Shown here in pieces: positions 1-8,520 of a stretch of 64,000 nucleotides of DNA. This DNA comes from Hyphomicrobiales bacterium (GTDB lineage: Bacteria; Pseudomonadota; Alphaproteobacteria; Rhizobiales; Devosiaceae). The notes under the pieces were generated by a model that saw nothing but the letters and a program-made list of their open reading frames with translations, was not told where the DNA came from and made no database searches. Each line of letters opens with the position of its first letter. The first letter of the stretch is position 1. The stretch is from positions 1 through 64,000 of the forward strand of contig JAIYDI010000020.1 in NCBI GenBank assembly GCA_027487555.1, read 5' to 3'. A program made the translations under genes and the position numbers.

Positions 1-173
1 CGCGGCCCAACCTGGAAGCGTGCCGTATCGCTCTGCTGGGTGAGCACGACGCTGTTGAGTACCTGCTCCATCGAGGGAGCGGCAAGTTCAGCGGCAAGTG
101 CATTGCTGCAGATCAAGGCTGTGCCACAGGATATCCCAGCCAGCAGCGCAGCAGGGGAGAGCTTCAGTATCAC
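1..173 (-). CDS. N-terminus of an exported protein (partial)
   Basis: Only the first ~57 codons are inside the window; the gene runs off the left edge. The reading frame starts at GTG (173-171), preceded at a good distance by AGGAGA (185-180); an in-frame ATG at 188 has no such ribosome site. The peptide begins with a lysine, then a hydrophobic stretch, and ends in an ALA-A type signal peptidase site (SNALAAEL), so export to the periplasm or outer membrane is likely. The mature part seen (ELAAPSMEQVLNSVVLTQQ...) is too short to assign a family. Confidence 0.6.
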   Translation of the reverse strand, partial: MILKLSPAALLAGISCGTALICSNALAAELAAPSMEQVLNSVVLTQQSDTARFQVGP

Positions 174-564
174 GTTCTTTCTCCTCATGTTTCACGGCGA
201 TCGGACTTTGGACGGCGCAAAAGCCTGAAACGATCTCCACGTGAGACATGGGCCTAGGATTCACCGATGTTGGAAAGCAATCAGCGCGCAAGGTCTGACA
301 CTGGCGCGCAAATCTGAGCGGGAGCCGAGGCATTGCGAAGGCATGTGATCGGAATGCAACAGGTCGAATCGCAGCCTGAACAGGAGGGTTCAGGGCGCGT
401 CAGCAATAGTTCTGCGACCACCAAACGCAGTGAACCAAGCCGTGAAGCCAGTTTGAGCTGGCGGGGCGAGTGTCAATGCGGTGCCTCTGCCGTCAATCTA
501 TGTGAATGCGTGCGAGTAGAGAAGTTGAGCGTACCTTGTCAGCCTGTACGGCACCAGTTTCCAG
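174..564. other. gene-free stretch
   Basis: This stretch lies between the start of the exported-protein gene and the end of the AraC-type gene. The open frames here have no recognisable domain and no plausible ribosome site. It should contain the promoter of the leftward exported-protein gene, but no clear -35/-10 pair stands out. Confidence 0.5.
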
Positions 565-1497
565 CTAGTTATTGGCCAAAGTCTGTCTGGGGGATTCGCC
601 AAACCGATTCCTGTAAACCTTGGAAAAATAACTTGGATTATCGAATCCCACCATCTCACAAACATGTTGAACGGTTGTGCCCCGCTCTGATGTTTCCAAC
701 AACCGCCTTGCCCGTAGCAGTCGCCGTTCCAATATAAGGGCCGTTAGGGTCACTCCTGCTTCATGTCGAACTGCGTACTGCACGCTTCTGATCGAAGCGC
801 CGACTGCCCTCGATATGGCCAACAATGTCAGATCCTGCTCGATATCATTTTCTATATAATCGATAACGCGCCGAAATAGGCGCATGTTTGCCGACGGTAT
901 GGTGCGACTTTCGCCCGCTTTCAGCAATATCACAGAGTTAACATAGAATAGATCTTCAACAGATCGGATCATTTTTTGATTGAGGTCGGAATCTATTTCA
1001 TTTATCAGTGCAAGGGAGTGGGCCATAAATTGACCAAATAGGCTGCTACCTCTATTTGGAGTTAGCCAATGTTCATCAATCCATGCAACTGGATCAGTCT
1101 CCAGATCGTGCGCCTGAATGTAGTCGATAAACTTGTCGGTACTTAGGCGAACGGTCCATACGTTGGCATCGATAACATCTCCGGCGCAGGTGGCTAAGGG
1201 TACAAAGCTCGCAAGGCTGGAAACCGCTCGGACATGCCTTCCCCGCCTCATTCTTTCTGTACCTGACAATGTTCCTGCGATTAGGATGTCGTCAAAGAAC
1301 CCTTGTTTATACGAAACATGTGTCGCGGTCGATGTCCCAAGCCGGACGCTACCTAGGCTTAATCTGCGAAATTCATATTTCCAGTTAGCGGCTGGCTTCG
1401 CATCTATATGAGTAAACTGCTGAGAACGAGTTCGAATCCCTTCGATTGTCTCCTCAATGTTGGCCGTCGATGTGATCAGGTGTTTCTTCGGAAGCAT
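565..1497 (-). CDS. AraC/XylS-family transcriptional regulator
   Basis: A 310-residue protein with the usual two-part layout of the AraC/XylS family. Residues ~1-190 form a variable N-terminal region like the AraC-binding-type domain found in oxygenase-pathway regulators. Residues ~205-308 carry the double helix-turn-helix (LTLLAISRAVGASIRSVQYA ... VQHVCEMVGFDNPSYFSKVYRNRFG), including the family hallmark GFDNPSYFSKVYRNRFGESP. It should bind DNA near a catabolic or stress operon, but the neighbouring genes are IS debris and give no target. Its base composition is lower in GC than the core genes to the right, which fits the accessory nature of this region. The family assignment is firm; the effector is unknown. 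Confidence 0.88.
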   Translation of the reverse strand: MLPKKHLITSTANIEETIEGIRTRSQQFTHIDAKPAANWKYEFRRLSLGSVRLGTSTATHVSYKQGFFDDILIAGTLSGTERMRRGRHVRAVSSLASFVPLATCAGDVIDANVWTVRLSTDKFIDYIQAHDLETDPVAWIDEHWLTPNRGSSLFGQFMAHSLALINEIDSDLNQKMIRSVEDLFYVNSVILLKAGESRTIPSANMRLFRRVIDYIENDIEQDLTLLAISRAVGASIRSVQYAVRHEAGVTLTALILERRLLRARRLLETSERGTTVQHVCEMVGFDNPSYFSKVYRNRFGESPRQTLANN

Positions 1498-1734
1498 TGG
1501 ATGTGTACCAGTGGCACCAAAAATCGCATGCCGCAGGCTGCACGCTCAGCCGCTGGAGACACTGATGCACCAGCTGGCTGTTGTACGTGACGCGGAACAA
1601 CGTTGAGTGCGTCAGGTGCGAGATCGCCTGTCGATGAGAGAACGTTCCGAAGTGCTCGAGTTCGGAATAGGATTGCTGCCAACCTGCATCGATGTGTAGT
1701 TGATCCGAGGCCGAACGCTGGACCGCCGGAGGGT

Positions 1735-2145
1735 AGAGTTTTCCGGCTATGATCACGTCGGCGGGCTGGTGATGCCGCCGTGACTGGTCAACAAGATCGG
1801 GGCTTTGTGCCCGATCGCCCCGTGAGGCCGATCCTCGTTGTAGTCCCTGCGCCATTCCGCCATCTTCGCCCTGGCATCGTCAAGGCTGAGGAACCAGTAG
1901 GCGTTCAGGCACTCGGCCCGGAACTTGCCGTTCAAGGACTCGATGAAGGCATTTTCAGTGGGCTTTCCCGGCCGGCTGAACCCGCAGGGTCCGCGCAGCG
2001 AATTCAAGCACGACTCCCTTCTGGTAGGCCAACAGATCGAGGTCGCGCGAAATGAACTCGGAGCCTTGATCGACCCGGATCGTCTGCGGATAGCCGTTCT
2101 GCCGGCATAAGCTTTCCAAGGCCAGAACCACGTCCTCGCCTTTGC
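1735..2145 (-). pseudogene. IS3-family (IS407-group-like) transposase remnant
   Basis: This is the C-terminal half of an OrfB integrase-type transposase. Upstream frame (about 2145-2005): VDQGSEFISRDLDLLAYQKG, holding the middle catalytic Asp of the DDE triad. Downstream frame (2007-1753): GKPTENAFIESLNGKFRAEC ... NEDRPHGAIGHKAP, with the final catalytic Glu and the natural C-terminus GGITSP. The two halves are out of frame because about 22 bases are inserted between GAATTC and AGCCGG (near 1985-2006). The first catalytic Asp and all of OrfA are missing, so it is not functional alone. The motif GGTAGAGTTTTCC at 1731-1743 probably belongs to the element's right terminal repeat. Confidence 0.8.
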
Positions 2146-2364
2146 GGAAGGCAGGTTACACCAAGATCGAACTTCGCCAGATGTCGAACGCGCGGAACTC
2201 AGCTATCGGACCCTGCGACCCCACAACTTGGAACTGCCGGAATGGACCGATGACCACCGCGCTTTCATGCCCTACATGCGGGGACACGACCCGCCGCACT
2301 ATACCTGCCAACTATCGCAACAGGTCGGAGTGCGTGGTGTCACCATAGCGCCGCGAGACGAGGT

Positions 2365-3795
2365 TCAACCCGCCGCTGGCGAGAATGGTCCCTGTTCCTG
2401 CAAGGCCAGCCTGCGCAGGAACACCCTGTCGAGCTTGCCGCTGTCGGTGCGGGCGATGGAGGAGAGGCGCGTAATCCGCAAGTCTGCCGAGCCGGGCAGG
2501 TTCGCCCTCAGCCAGTGGCTGGCTTCAAGGAACGTCGCTTCATCAGCAGTCACCAAATACGCGGCCACACAGCGACGTCCTCCGGTCAACTCGACCGCGA
2601 CAATTGCGGAATCTCGCACGCCCCGTTCGCGCAGGTTCGACTCGATGGCTTCTGGATTGCGCTTGATACCACCCAGATTAAGCAGGTCATCCGATCGGCC
2701 GACTAGATGTAGCAACCCGGCGGCATCAATAACACCCAAGTCGCCGGTAGTGAACCACTCACTCGTCGGCTCAACCTGACCTCCCGGCCCAAGCGACACA
2801 GCCATCCCCGAAGAACGGGCGAGGACCATGCCAACACCAGATTCTCCGCCGTTGTCCTGTTCGATCCGGATATCTTGGTGCGGGGCCAGCCGGACTCCTT
2901 TGCCTCCTTCACCGAAAAGCAGGGCCCCGGTGGACATTGCTAACGGCCCGGTCTCGCTCGACCCGTAATCAATTCGGATATCGCCACCGATACGCATTCG
3001 GATCTCTCGCAAGTCAGCGTCCGTTATAGCCCCCCCGGCTAAAGTTATAGTCTCGACCCCACTGAGCCGGTGGCCCGTGGTGCCCAGCCGCGCACAGACG
3101 CCGAGGACCTGGGCTGGGCCTCCGATGAGGTGCGGTATCGGAAACTGCTCCAGCAGTGAAATCACGCCGTCATTGCTGTCTGTAAACGCGACAGCAAATC
3201 CCTGAACCAACCGCGATAGCAGGAAACCGAACCCGACATTGGCGGTAACCCGGAACATGCACAGTGATGCGCCACCTCCTAACCCATAGGCCAGTATGCG
3301 GTTCATCGTTTGCGCAATTACTGCAGCGTTGGTCAGCCCAATCGGCTTGGGCAGGCCAGTAGATCCGGAGGTGAATTCGATGAGCGCTACTTCGGACGAC
3401 GGCACATCCACGTGCCGCCCGCCGGACGGAACGAACGGCGCAGCGAACATCTCGGCATTGACTGGCACAGTGCGAAACCCCGGTACGTCCGCCTCTGCCA
3501 GAACGTCTTGAATGCCGAGCGAGGCAGCGCAGGATAGTGTCGACTGACGCAGCGAAGCGGCAGCAATACCCATCCGATTGAGCGCAAGCACTAGAAGGGC
3601 ATGACGAATAGGATTTTCGACTAGCACTCCGACTGGGGTGCGCCGCCTCCCAATTAAGGCGCCAAGGTACCGAGCCGCTGCAATGGACCCCGCGGCCACC
3701 ATCCCAAACGTTACCGCCTGCTCGTTATATTGTATCGCCGTCTTTTCTGGGTGCAACTTCCCATGTAATTCAATAAGCGAGCCTATAGAGTCCAT
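2365..3795 (-). CDS. AMP-dependent acyl/aryl ligase (ANL superfamily)
   Basis: A 476-residue stand-alone adenylate-forming enzyme. Core motifs are visible in order: the phosphate-binding loop FTSGSTGLPKP (141-151), YGSSETG (277-283), the hinge-side WFTTGDLG, then the VGRSDDLLNLGG loop, and near the C-terminus ARTDSGKLDR, whose Lys is the usual catalytic residue of the adenylation half-reaction. It should activate a carboxylic acid as an acyl-AMP and probably pass it to CoA or a carrier protein. It is shorter than typical acyl-CoA synthetases (~500-550), mainly in the N-terminal lobe. No carrier protein, condensing enzyme or thioesterase is adjacent, so the substrate cannot be named. It sits between two IS3-type remnants, with the porin-like gene upstream on the same strand. 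Confidence 0.82.
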   Translation of the reverse strand: MDSIGSLIELHGKLHPEKTAIQYNEQAVTFGMVAAGSIAAARYLGALIGRRRTPVGVLVENPIRHALLVLALNRMGIAAASLRQSTLSCAASLGIQDVLAEADVPGFRTVPVNAEMFAAPFVPSGGRHVDVPSSEVALIEFTSGSTGLPKPIGLTNAAVIAQTMNRILAYGLGGGASLCMFRVTANVGFGFLLSRLVQGFAVAFTDSNDGVISLLEQFPIPHLIGGPAQVLGVCARLGTTGHRLSGVETITLAGGAITDADLREIRMRIGGDIRIDYGSSETGPLAMSTGALLFGEGGKGVRLAPHQDIRIEQDNGGESGVGMVLARSSGMAVSLGPGGQVEPTSEWFTTGDLGVIDAAGLLHLVGRSDDLLNLGGIKRNPEAIESNLRERGVRDSAIVAVELTGGRRCVAAYLVTADEATFLEASHWLRANLPGSADLRITRLSSIARTDSGKLDRVFLRRLALQEQGPFSPAAG

Positions 3796-3819
3796 TTAAA
3801 TGCCCTGCAAACACAAATA

Positions 3820-3841
3820 AGAGGGGCCTCCCGGCCCCTCT
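3820..3841 (-). terminator. rho-independent terminator after the porin-like gene
   Basis: A perfect 9-bp stem (AGAGGGGCC / GGCCCCTCT) with a 4-base loop lies 20 bases downstream of the minus-strand porin stop codon. Read on the minus strand it is followed by TTATTTGTGTTT. It should separate the porin transcript from the ligase gene that starts at 3795. Confidence 0.85.
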
Positions 3842-3860
3842 CAATATTAACATTGATTTC

Positions 3861-4580
3861 TTAGAAACTGAAGTTCAGGCCCACGCGAGCGATGACGCCG
3901 CTGGCGCTGTCTGAGTATACGCCATAGTCATAATCGTAGTTATCGGTCCCGAGGTCGTATGCTAGAAGTTCGCCCTTAAGCGAAATGTTCTCGGTCACAG
4001 CGACTTCAGCGCCCACGCCTGCGGTAATGCCAATGCGCACCGTATCAACACTGTATTCATTGTCCGAGTTGTAGTCATCGGTTTGTGAGGCCGTGTACTT
4101 GCCGAAGGCCAAACCGCCCGTGACGTAGAGCATCATCCTGTCCACGGCGATGCCCGCACGAGCTCGGACTGTGCCGAACCCATCAAGGTTGTACCCAACA
4201 GAACCGAGGCCATAGTCCCAATTGAGGCCATCAATCAGGCCCGAATTGTTTGAGATACTGTAGTCTGCCTCAAGACCAAATACAATATTTCCGGACTGAT
4301 AGTTGTAGCCGATCGTACCACCAATACTTCCCGACCTACCATCGAGTTCGTAGATCCCGCTATATACGGCACCGTCATACTCTTCGTCACCAAGCAACAC
4401 TGACCGGGTCGTTGAATTTGAGAGACCGCCTGCCACTATGCCCGCATAAAAACCCGTCCAATCGTGCTGCGGACCTTCCGCCACAGTAGGCGCGCTCATT
4501 TCCGCCGGAGCATCCGACGCCAGGGCGGTCCCGCACATCGTAGCTAGGGTTACGGTCAAAAGGATGGATTTGAACAGCAC
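3861..4580 (-). CDS. Omp25/Omp31-like outer-membrane beta-barrel protein
   Basis: A 239-residue protein with a signal peptide (LLTVTLATMCGTALAS) and the DWTGFYAGIVAGG motif that opens small eight-stranded rhizobial Omp25/31-type barrels. The chain alternates hydrophobic and polar residues and ends in phenylalanine (GLNFSF), the BamA-recognised C-terminal signature. GTG at 4580-4578 is chosen as start because GAGGAGA (4593-4587) lies just upstream. It ends at a strong terminator. Such proteins are abundant surface barrels in Hyphomicrobiales, usually with structural or envelope-integrity roles; a specific transport function cannot be read from the sequence. Confidence 0.85.
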   Translation of the reverse strand: MLFKSILLTVTLATMCGTALASDAPAEMSAPTVAEGPQHDWTGFYAGIVAGGLSNSTTRSVLLGDEEYDGAVYSGIYELDGRSGSIGGTIGYNYQSGNIVFGLEADYSISNNSGLIDGLNWDYGLGSVGYNLDGFGTVRARAGIAVDRMMLYVTGGLAFGKYTASQTDDYNSDNEYSVDTVRIGITAGVGAEVAVTENISLKGELLAYDLGTDNYDYDYGVYSDSASGVIARVGLNFSF

Positions 4581-5179
4581 CAGTTTCTCCTCGAAGTGCG
4601 TCGTATAGTTGACAAACAGTAAACTGCGTCATGAATGAACCCGGGGCCATTCAGAATGCCGCCATCTTGATCGGCATCTGCGTTCTTTGACTGCGATAAA
4701 CATTCAATTCGGTTTTAAGCGACTGCGAACTCGGGCCCCTGACTGGGCCAAGAAATTGCGATCCAGCCCATCGCGGGGACATTTTGTTCCGCGCTTTGCC
4801 ATGATGGCTCGCCAAGCTCGTCGTATGGCGCCTCTCCGTCTCGGCAGCTTACGGCAGAGGTTCGGATCCGTGCGCAGTTGGTGGCTTTGGTCGACAAGGT
4901 CGCACCGCCGCAGACGTTGTCGGCGGTATCGATAGCCGGTGGCTCCAATGCCATGCTGCGCTGCGCTCATCGCAGCAGCTTTGGCATGACGAGTCATCCC
5001 GTCGGCTGCATGGACCTGGTCACAGCATTGATGTGCGCACTCAGTGCGCCGGCTTTGACGTTGCCCGCAACTTTTGTCCTGCGTGACGTGAACTCGGGCG
5101 TTTGGGTGACCTGGCCCCCGATATCGGACCACCGGGCTGGGGATTTTTCGGGATAGAAGACCAGAGGCGGCCGTATGCC
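4581..5179. other. gene-free stretch, probably decayed DNA
   Basis: All six frames were read; the open frames are short and carry no family motif. The stretch ends at the second IS3-type remnant. It may contain the porin promoter (just right of 4593) and older scrambled DNA, but nothing more definite can be supported. Confidence 0.5.
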
Positions 5180-5385
5180 CCCGATGCATTCATCAATGAT
5201 GTCGGGGGTTTGTACCCGATGGCGTTGTGTGGGCGGACCTCGTTGTAGAATGTGTGCCACCCCTCTGAGTCTTCGGCCGCGTCCGTAAGGCTGACGAACC
5301 GTTGGGCGTTCAGGCACTCGGCCCGGAACTTGCCGTTGAAGGACTCGATGAAGGCATTGTCCGTGGGCTTTCCCGGCATTCCAAC
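5180..5385 (-). pseudogene. IS3-family transposase C-terminal remnant
   Basis: A second fragment of an IS407-group-like OrfB: MPGKPTDNAFIESFNGKFRA followed by FYNEVRPHNAIGYKPPTSLM. It holds only the region around the final catalytic Glu. At nucleotide level it closely matches the remnant at 1735-2145 in the stretch coding for FIESxNGKFRAECLNA, but differs elsewhere, so the two came from related rather than identical elements. Upstream, at about 5385, the match stops abruptly and an oppositely oriented IS630-type fragment begins. Confidence 0.75.
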
Positions 5386-5389
5386 CCGT

Positions 5390-5515
5390 GCGGGTGGTTT
5401 CTGTCTCTGGCCGCGCTTGTCGACGGGATGGATCGGGAGCAGGCGGCGCGGAATGGGGGTCTGGATCGCCAGATGCTGCGCGAGTGGGTTCATGGGTTGA
5501 ACGAAAGCCACCCCG
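5390..5515 (+). pseudogene. IS630-type transposase N-terminal fragment
   Basis: The plus frame reads LSLAALVDGMDREQAARNGG then LDRQMLREWVHGLNESHPD. This resembles the helix-turn-helix segment at the start of IS630-family transposases, where DRQTLRDWVHRFN is typical. Only ~40 codons remain and no DDE catalytic domain follows. It abuts the IS3 remnant on one side and the beta-barrel gene on the other, so this is a composite junction of mobile-element debris. Confidence 0.6.
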
Positions 5516-5623
5516 ACGCATCATGGCGAGGCACAGAAGTCTCCGTCAAACCGGTGCTACTGCCGCAGTCCCAAAACGGGCCTTTGCGGGTCGGACTCGC
5601 TTCAAATTGAAACTGATAGGCGT

Positions 5624-6547
5624 TTGGGTCGCTCTGGCGTCGGGTATAACCCTTCCATTAGGCGAAAATTCCCGTATCGGAGTCCGACAAGGAAGAATGC
5701 CCTTCTGATCAGCCTGCTGCTCAGTGTTGTGCCCGTGGCTGCACACGCAGCTGACCTATCTATTGAACCTGAGGCGCCCGCGGCTTCGTCTTTGGCATCG
5801 CGCGGGCTTTCGGGCTACGTTGAGGTGACCGGCCTTCAGACAGCGTTCTGGGACTACGAGTTCGCCGGCTTCGGCATTACGGGCGCTCTCGCCTATTTCA
5901 TCGATAGCAATTGGCAAATCGAGGGCGAACTGCGGGTTCAATCAGCATTCGAAACCACTAACGAGTATAGTAACCTCGAGACAAACATTGCTGCACTGCA
6001 CCTCAATTATCATGGCGACAGTTACTCGGTTGGCGCCTTCGGCGGCGTCGTGGCAATGACCGATTATTATGATGCAGGGCTGGGATATAGCGTTCTCGGC
6101 GGCATCGAGGCTCAGCTTGCCCTCGGCGACTACATTGTGATTGGTGGTCAGGTAGGCTCTTCGCGGCAGGTGAGCGGCGAAAATCTTAGCGATCCGGTCA
6201 ATTCCGTCTTTGGTCAGGTCGATATGAAAGTCTTTCCGCTCGATAACCTGAAGCTGCAGGCGAGCGTTGGTATGGCAAAGGGTGACGTATGGGGCGTGGA
6301 CCAGCTTGACCTGCTGTCTGTGGGCCTTGAGGCCGAGTATCAGTTTGAAGACAGTCCGCTCAGCATCTTCGCCAGCTACACCTATACGGCCGAAGATGGA
6401 TTCGGTGACGATTTCCTCGACCATGGCGTTGCCCGCGTGGGCGCACGTTTCAGCCTCGATGGGCAGTCCCTGAAGGACCAGGCCACTAGCGGCGCGTCTC
6501 ACAAGGTGTACGATTTCACCGGTGTGGCTGCCATGCGCTGGTACTGA
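5624..6547 (+). CDS. outer-membrane beta-barrel protein with uncertain N-terminus
   Basis: The frame encodes a signal sequence (KNALLISLLLSVVPVAAHA|ADLS) and a ~275-residue mature domain of repeating amphipathic strands (YSVLGGIEAQLALGDYIVIG, LSVGLEAEYQFED, ARVGARFSL). This fits an outer-membrane barrel typical of this bacterial group, ending RWY. The start is unclear: the longest frame begins with TTG at 5624 without a ribosome site, and no ATG or GTG lies in frame before the signal peptide. An ATG at 5698, preceded by AAGGAAGA, is in the wrong frame. The upstream DNA is IS debris, so the original start and promoter may have been lost or frameshifted. Function is unknown; it may be a pseudogene. 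Confidence 0.65.
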   Translation: MGRSGVGYNPSIRRKFPYRSPTRKNALLISLLLSVVPVAAHAADLSIEPEAPAASSLASRGLSGYVEVTGLQTAFWDYEFAGFGITGALAYFIDSNWQIEGELRVQSAFETTNEYSNLETNIAALHLNYHGDSYSVGAFGGVVAMTDYYDAGLGYSVLGGIEAQLALGDYIVIGGQVGSSRQVSGENLSDPVNSVFGQVDMKVFPLDNLKLQASVGMAKGDVWGVDQLDLLSVGLEAEYQFEDSPLSIFASYTYTAEDGFGDDFLDHGVARVGARFSLDGQSLKDQATSGASHKVYDFTGVAAMRWY

Positions 6548-7739
6548 TGGTAGGTGCCATCGGCATTAGGTGCTTAGTCTGCTGAATTCATGCGACAAAT
6601 GCACCGCGCGCTGAGGTAGTGCAGCGGCGGGATGAACAGTAGAGCCTGAATAACTGTGTGTCTATCGATCATTGGCAGCGCGAGGGGAAATCCTTGCGCG
6701 CCAAGGTCCGGCTGCAACCCAGACAACCGGTTCGCGGTCCCGGCACCACCCCCCTACATTCAGCTATGCCGCACGCTGCTTGCGCATCCGCACGCGCTCG
6801 ATCTGTGCGGCTGCGACAGTTGCGTCGATGATCTTGTCGCGTGCTCAGCCATGCCAGCGCCTGCGGCTGGGGTCGGCGATGATCTCGACAACGATAAGAG
6901 GGGTCGGCATCGCGGCCTAGGGCTCGCGCAAGGGCAGGGGGCATGGCCAGCCTGTCGGCGTGCTTGGCTTTGATAGCTTCGATGGCAAGGTCGGCGATCT
7001 GGTGCATGGATGGACTCCTTCAGCTGCGATGATGGGAGTCACCATCTACATGCAGGGCCCCAACCTGTTGCGATAGACGCTTCTACCGGCAGCGCTAGCC
7101 ATGTCGCTCTAGCACTTAAGGCTTTCGCCTCGTGCTACCGCCTCTGCTGCGTGCCGGTCGAAGCAGCAACAGAACTGCAGTCCATCTGCAGCCACAAGCC
7201 CGTAGATGAATCGACCGTCACGCGAGATTGGCCCGATGGAGATCCTGGTCCCAAACCTTTCTGCAGCCGATGGCTGAAGAGATGGCTGCATGTGGACTGT
7301 CTCACGCCAATGGTTGCCAGGTCATGCGACGCAGGAAAGCGGCTTCAACCGCGAGCCCTACTGTGCCACCAGCGGGACTCCGGCTGTCTCAGGTTGTAAT
7401 ATTTCAACGAAATCAATGGAAAATGGAGCCCTCCCTGCCCGCCACTCCACATGCCGACCATTTGAAGCGTCTGGTTTTTCTATTGACCTTGCATTTTAGC
7501 CTCGCATTGAGCCCCACACCTCTGCGTAAACGAGCTTTCGCGCTCGCTGCGGCGGGATGAGTGTTGTCGTGCGCGGGCGTGTTTCCTCGAATTCCTCCGA
7601 TCGCGTCGATACGCTGCGCGCTGATGTGGTGCAGCCCATTGGGCCGGTTTCCATGCGCGTTAAGCTGGCCCAGGTAGACGTGTAGCCAGCAAGGAAGCAG
7701 GGCTGGCCCACGCTGGTATTGGGGAGATCGACGGGCAGG
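6548..7739. other. gene-free stretch of decayed DNA
   Basis: About 1.2 kb without a convincing intact gene. On the minus strand at 7007-6900 a peptide (MHQIADLAIEAIKAKHADRL...) looks protein-like. After a frameshift it seems to continue as LIVVEIIADPSRRRWHG, then a stop and DKIIDATVAAAQIERVRMRK. This faintly recalls the helix-turn-helix accessory protein of IS66-type elements, but is too degraded to call. The remainder, including 7010-7740, shows no family motif on either strand. Confidence 0.45.
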
Positions 7740-8520
7740 CTCCGGCTTCGTGCAACGTCGAGAACGAGCGCCTCCTTCGACACTACCAGGACTATTGCGG
7801 CCGGGCTGCCGCCGAGACCCGCGACGCCCGTTTCGTGCTGTCGCTGGGGCGGCGTGCCCGCGCGCTGTTGATCTGGGTGGGCGAGGTGGGCGAGCGGCTC
7901 TATTCCAGCGCGCGCCCTGGCGGTGCACGGGCCGACAGGCTGTTGGGGCAGTGTCGCCTGGCGCTCGACCCCGATGCGCGGCTGAGGATAGTCTGCCGCA
8001 TTTTCCATGTACGGTTCGGCGAGGCGGTACCGGAGCGCCGCTCCGTCTACCAAGCGCGCGGCATCGAGGGCGGCCCCGTTCGCACCATTCACCAGGGCCC
8101 AGCCACGCCCTTCGGTGTCCGCCGGAACCGCCGCAACTATGACCTTTCCGAATTCGATATTTCAGATATGCCGAACCGCTGCCTCTCGGCCGCCCCGTCC
8201 TGGCTCTACGGCATTACCGAGGCGGCGGTGCGGGCGGCCGGCTACGCTCCGGCGATCGGCTTCCTGCACGCTGGCGAGCCGCTTTCCGTCGTGTACGACC
8301 TCGCCGATCTCACCGAGTTTGAGACCGTCGTGCCGCGATGCGTTCCGCAAGAGCAACATCCTCTCCCGCCTGATTCCCGCCATCGAGGACATGCTGACCT
8401 CAGGCGGCCTCGACCGACCCGAAACACCCGAGGATGCCGTCAACCCCGCCTTTGTCGATCCAGCGCCCTCTGGCGACGAGGGCCAGCGATGGGGCAGCAA
8501 TCACGGTCATGCGGCCCCCA
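7740..8520 (+). pseudogene. cas1e: cas1 remnant, type I-E CRISPR (frameshifted, internally deleted)
   Basis: The plus strand matches Cas1 of type I-E systems over most of its length. The clearest block (from ~7835) reads RALLIWVGEVGERLYSSARP, GGARADRLLGQ, VRFGEAVPERRSVYQARGIE, then CLSAAPSWLYGITEAAVRAA, GYAPAIGFLHAGEPLSVVYD and LADLTEFETVVP. The metal-binding residues of the integrase are still recognisable: Glu in RGIEG, His in GFLHAG, and both Asp in VYDLAD. At about 8335 the frame breaks: VVP is followed, in another frame, by CRDAFRKSNILSRLIPAIED, so ~20 family residues are missing. A TGCCG repeat fits deletion by slippage. The N-terminal ~60 residues (7740-7830) are scrambled. No cas2, effector genes or array were found, so spacer acquisition is dead here. 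Confidence 0.85.

Noticed and set aside
333..737. Plus-strand open frame of 134 codons
   Set aside because: It overlaps the end of the AraC-type gene, has no domain or signal, and its composition is unlike protein.
2228..2779. Plus-strand open frame of 183 codons starting MELPEWTDDHRAF
   Set aside because: Most of it is antisense to the AMP-dependent ligase; the short upstream part has no recognisable family or ribosome site.
6780..7007. Minus-strand peptide pieces recalling the IS66 accessory protein TnpA
   Set aside because: The similarity is faint, broken by stops and frameshifts, and no IS66 TnpB or TnpC piece was seen nearby.
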